64,000 nucleotides of DNA from Macrocystis pyrifera (lineage: Eukaryota; Sar; Phaeophyceae; Laminariales; Laminariaceae), in contig JASSKH010000009.1 of NCBI GenBank assembly GCA_031763025.1, forward strand, positions 3,472,001 through 3,536,000, given 5' to 3'. The notes under the pieces are model-generated. The model was not told the DNA's origin, did not search any database, and saw nothing but the letters and a program-made list of their open reading frames with translations. Positions 63,450 through 64,000 of the stretch are shown piece after piece. The position numbers were made by a program, and so were the translations under genes. How positions within the stretch are numbered: position 1 is the first letter of the stretch; each line of letters starts with the position of its first letter.

Positions 63450-64000
63450 TCTTCTCCAATGCGTGCGTTTCCTCTACACCACAACCCGTTTCCGGACCAC
63501 TATGGCTTCCCCCCAAAGGTGCACACGCCCCCCCCCGGGCATACAAGCCCCCACCGATGCGGCCACGACTGTGCCTGTGCCCACCAGGGTTCAGACGCCC
63601 CCGCCCGTGACAACCGCGCTCATACACTCGCGCCCAATCGACTCTCTTTTTGAGCCCATAGCTCTCACCTTTCCGCTGCTGTACATACGGCGCGTCTAAG
63701 GCCTCGATTGGCCGGCTCCCAACCACAGTTGGCCTGCGGCGACACACCTGTTGAGGTTATTTCCGTGAAATTCCGACCTCAACAGGTGAAAGCCGCCACG
63801 GCTACCACAGAGTATGCCGACGCGACGATAGCCGCGCCCAACCCACCACCTACCGCACCAAATAACGCCGCACAACACCACAACACCACCCACTACTACC
63901 GTCGTTCTTCCACGCCTACCGGCTACATCGCCGAGCAGCAGCAGCGACAGCGACGTCGACTCACCATGCAGACGCTACCGCAACTGTGGTGGTCGCGACG
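63450..64000 (+). CDS. Coding-like, Pro/Thr/Gln-rich region running off the right edge (unidentified)
   Basis: From 63696 a plus-strand frame stays open to the end of the window: LACGDTPVEVISVKFRPQQ, then Ala/Thr/Asn/His/Gln-rich sequence to QTLPQLWWSR. Upstream, 63463-63699 is open in another frame (Pro/Thr-rich). Composition is GC-rich like exons, but no domain or clear splice sites. Could be a gene, a transposon ORF or low-complexity DNA. Confidence 0.3.

Overview
The window looks like nuclear DNA of an intron-rich, transposon-rich eukaryotic microbe or alga. I infer a photosynthetic stramenopile, most likely a brown alga. The inference rests on short GC-rich exons in long repeat-filled introns and on the flavour of the two recognisable proteins; no organelle or taxon-specific marker was seen, so it is moderate only.

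From 1046 to 43340 the plus strand carries the C-terminal half of a PI3K-related checkpoint kinase of the ATR/Mec1 type. I traced 29 exons, about 1,265 codons, covering the FAT region, kinase domain and FATC tail. Splice phases agree at every junction except for one base missing in exon 10. The N-terminal half lies left of the window. Five of the 28 introns appear to use GC rather than GT donors.

From 59712 down to 49062 the minus strand carries a complete SLC35B/UAA-type nucleotide(-sugar) transporter gene: six constitutive exons plus two homologous last exons that splice in the same phase. One encodes a KKEL (KKxx) ER-retrieval tail, the other a long tail without it. One coding exon has an extra base. 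The two genes converge, with 43341-49061 between them.

The rest is mostly mobile DNA. (1) A decayed LINE whose 3' end runs into poly(C), and a roughly 370-420 bp non-autonomous family with a related 3' end and the same poly(C) tail; together these account for many, not all, of the long C/G tracts. (2) A ~105 bp palindromic TA-target MITE in at least 11 copies. (3) A 407 bp hAT-like foldback with an 8 bp target duplication. (4) A tRNA-headed, A-tailed SINE, including a four-copy head-to-tail array inside a MITE and a solo copy whose empty site is preserved nearby. (5) A ~1.75 kb element with inverted ends made of ~21 bp repeats. (6) Several minisatellites and one small ORF set between arrays of a GGTACGACCTCCG repeat. 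The right edge (63450-64000) is open and coding-like but unidentified. No rRNA, intact tRNA or CRISPR was seen.
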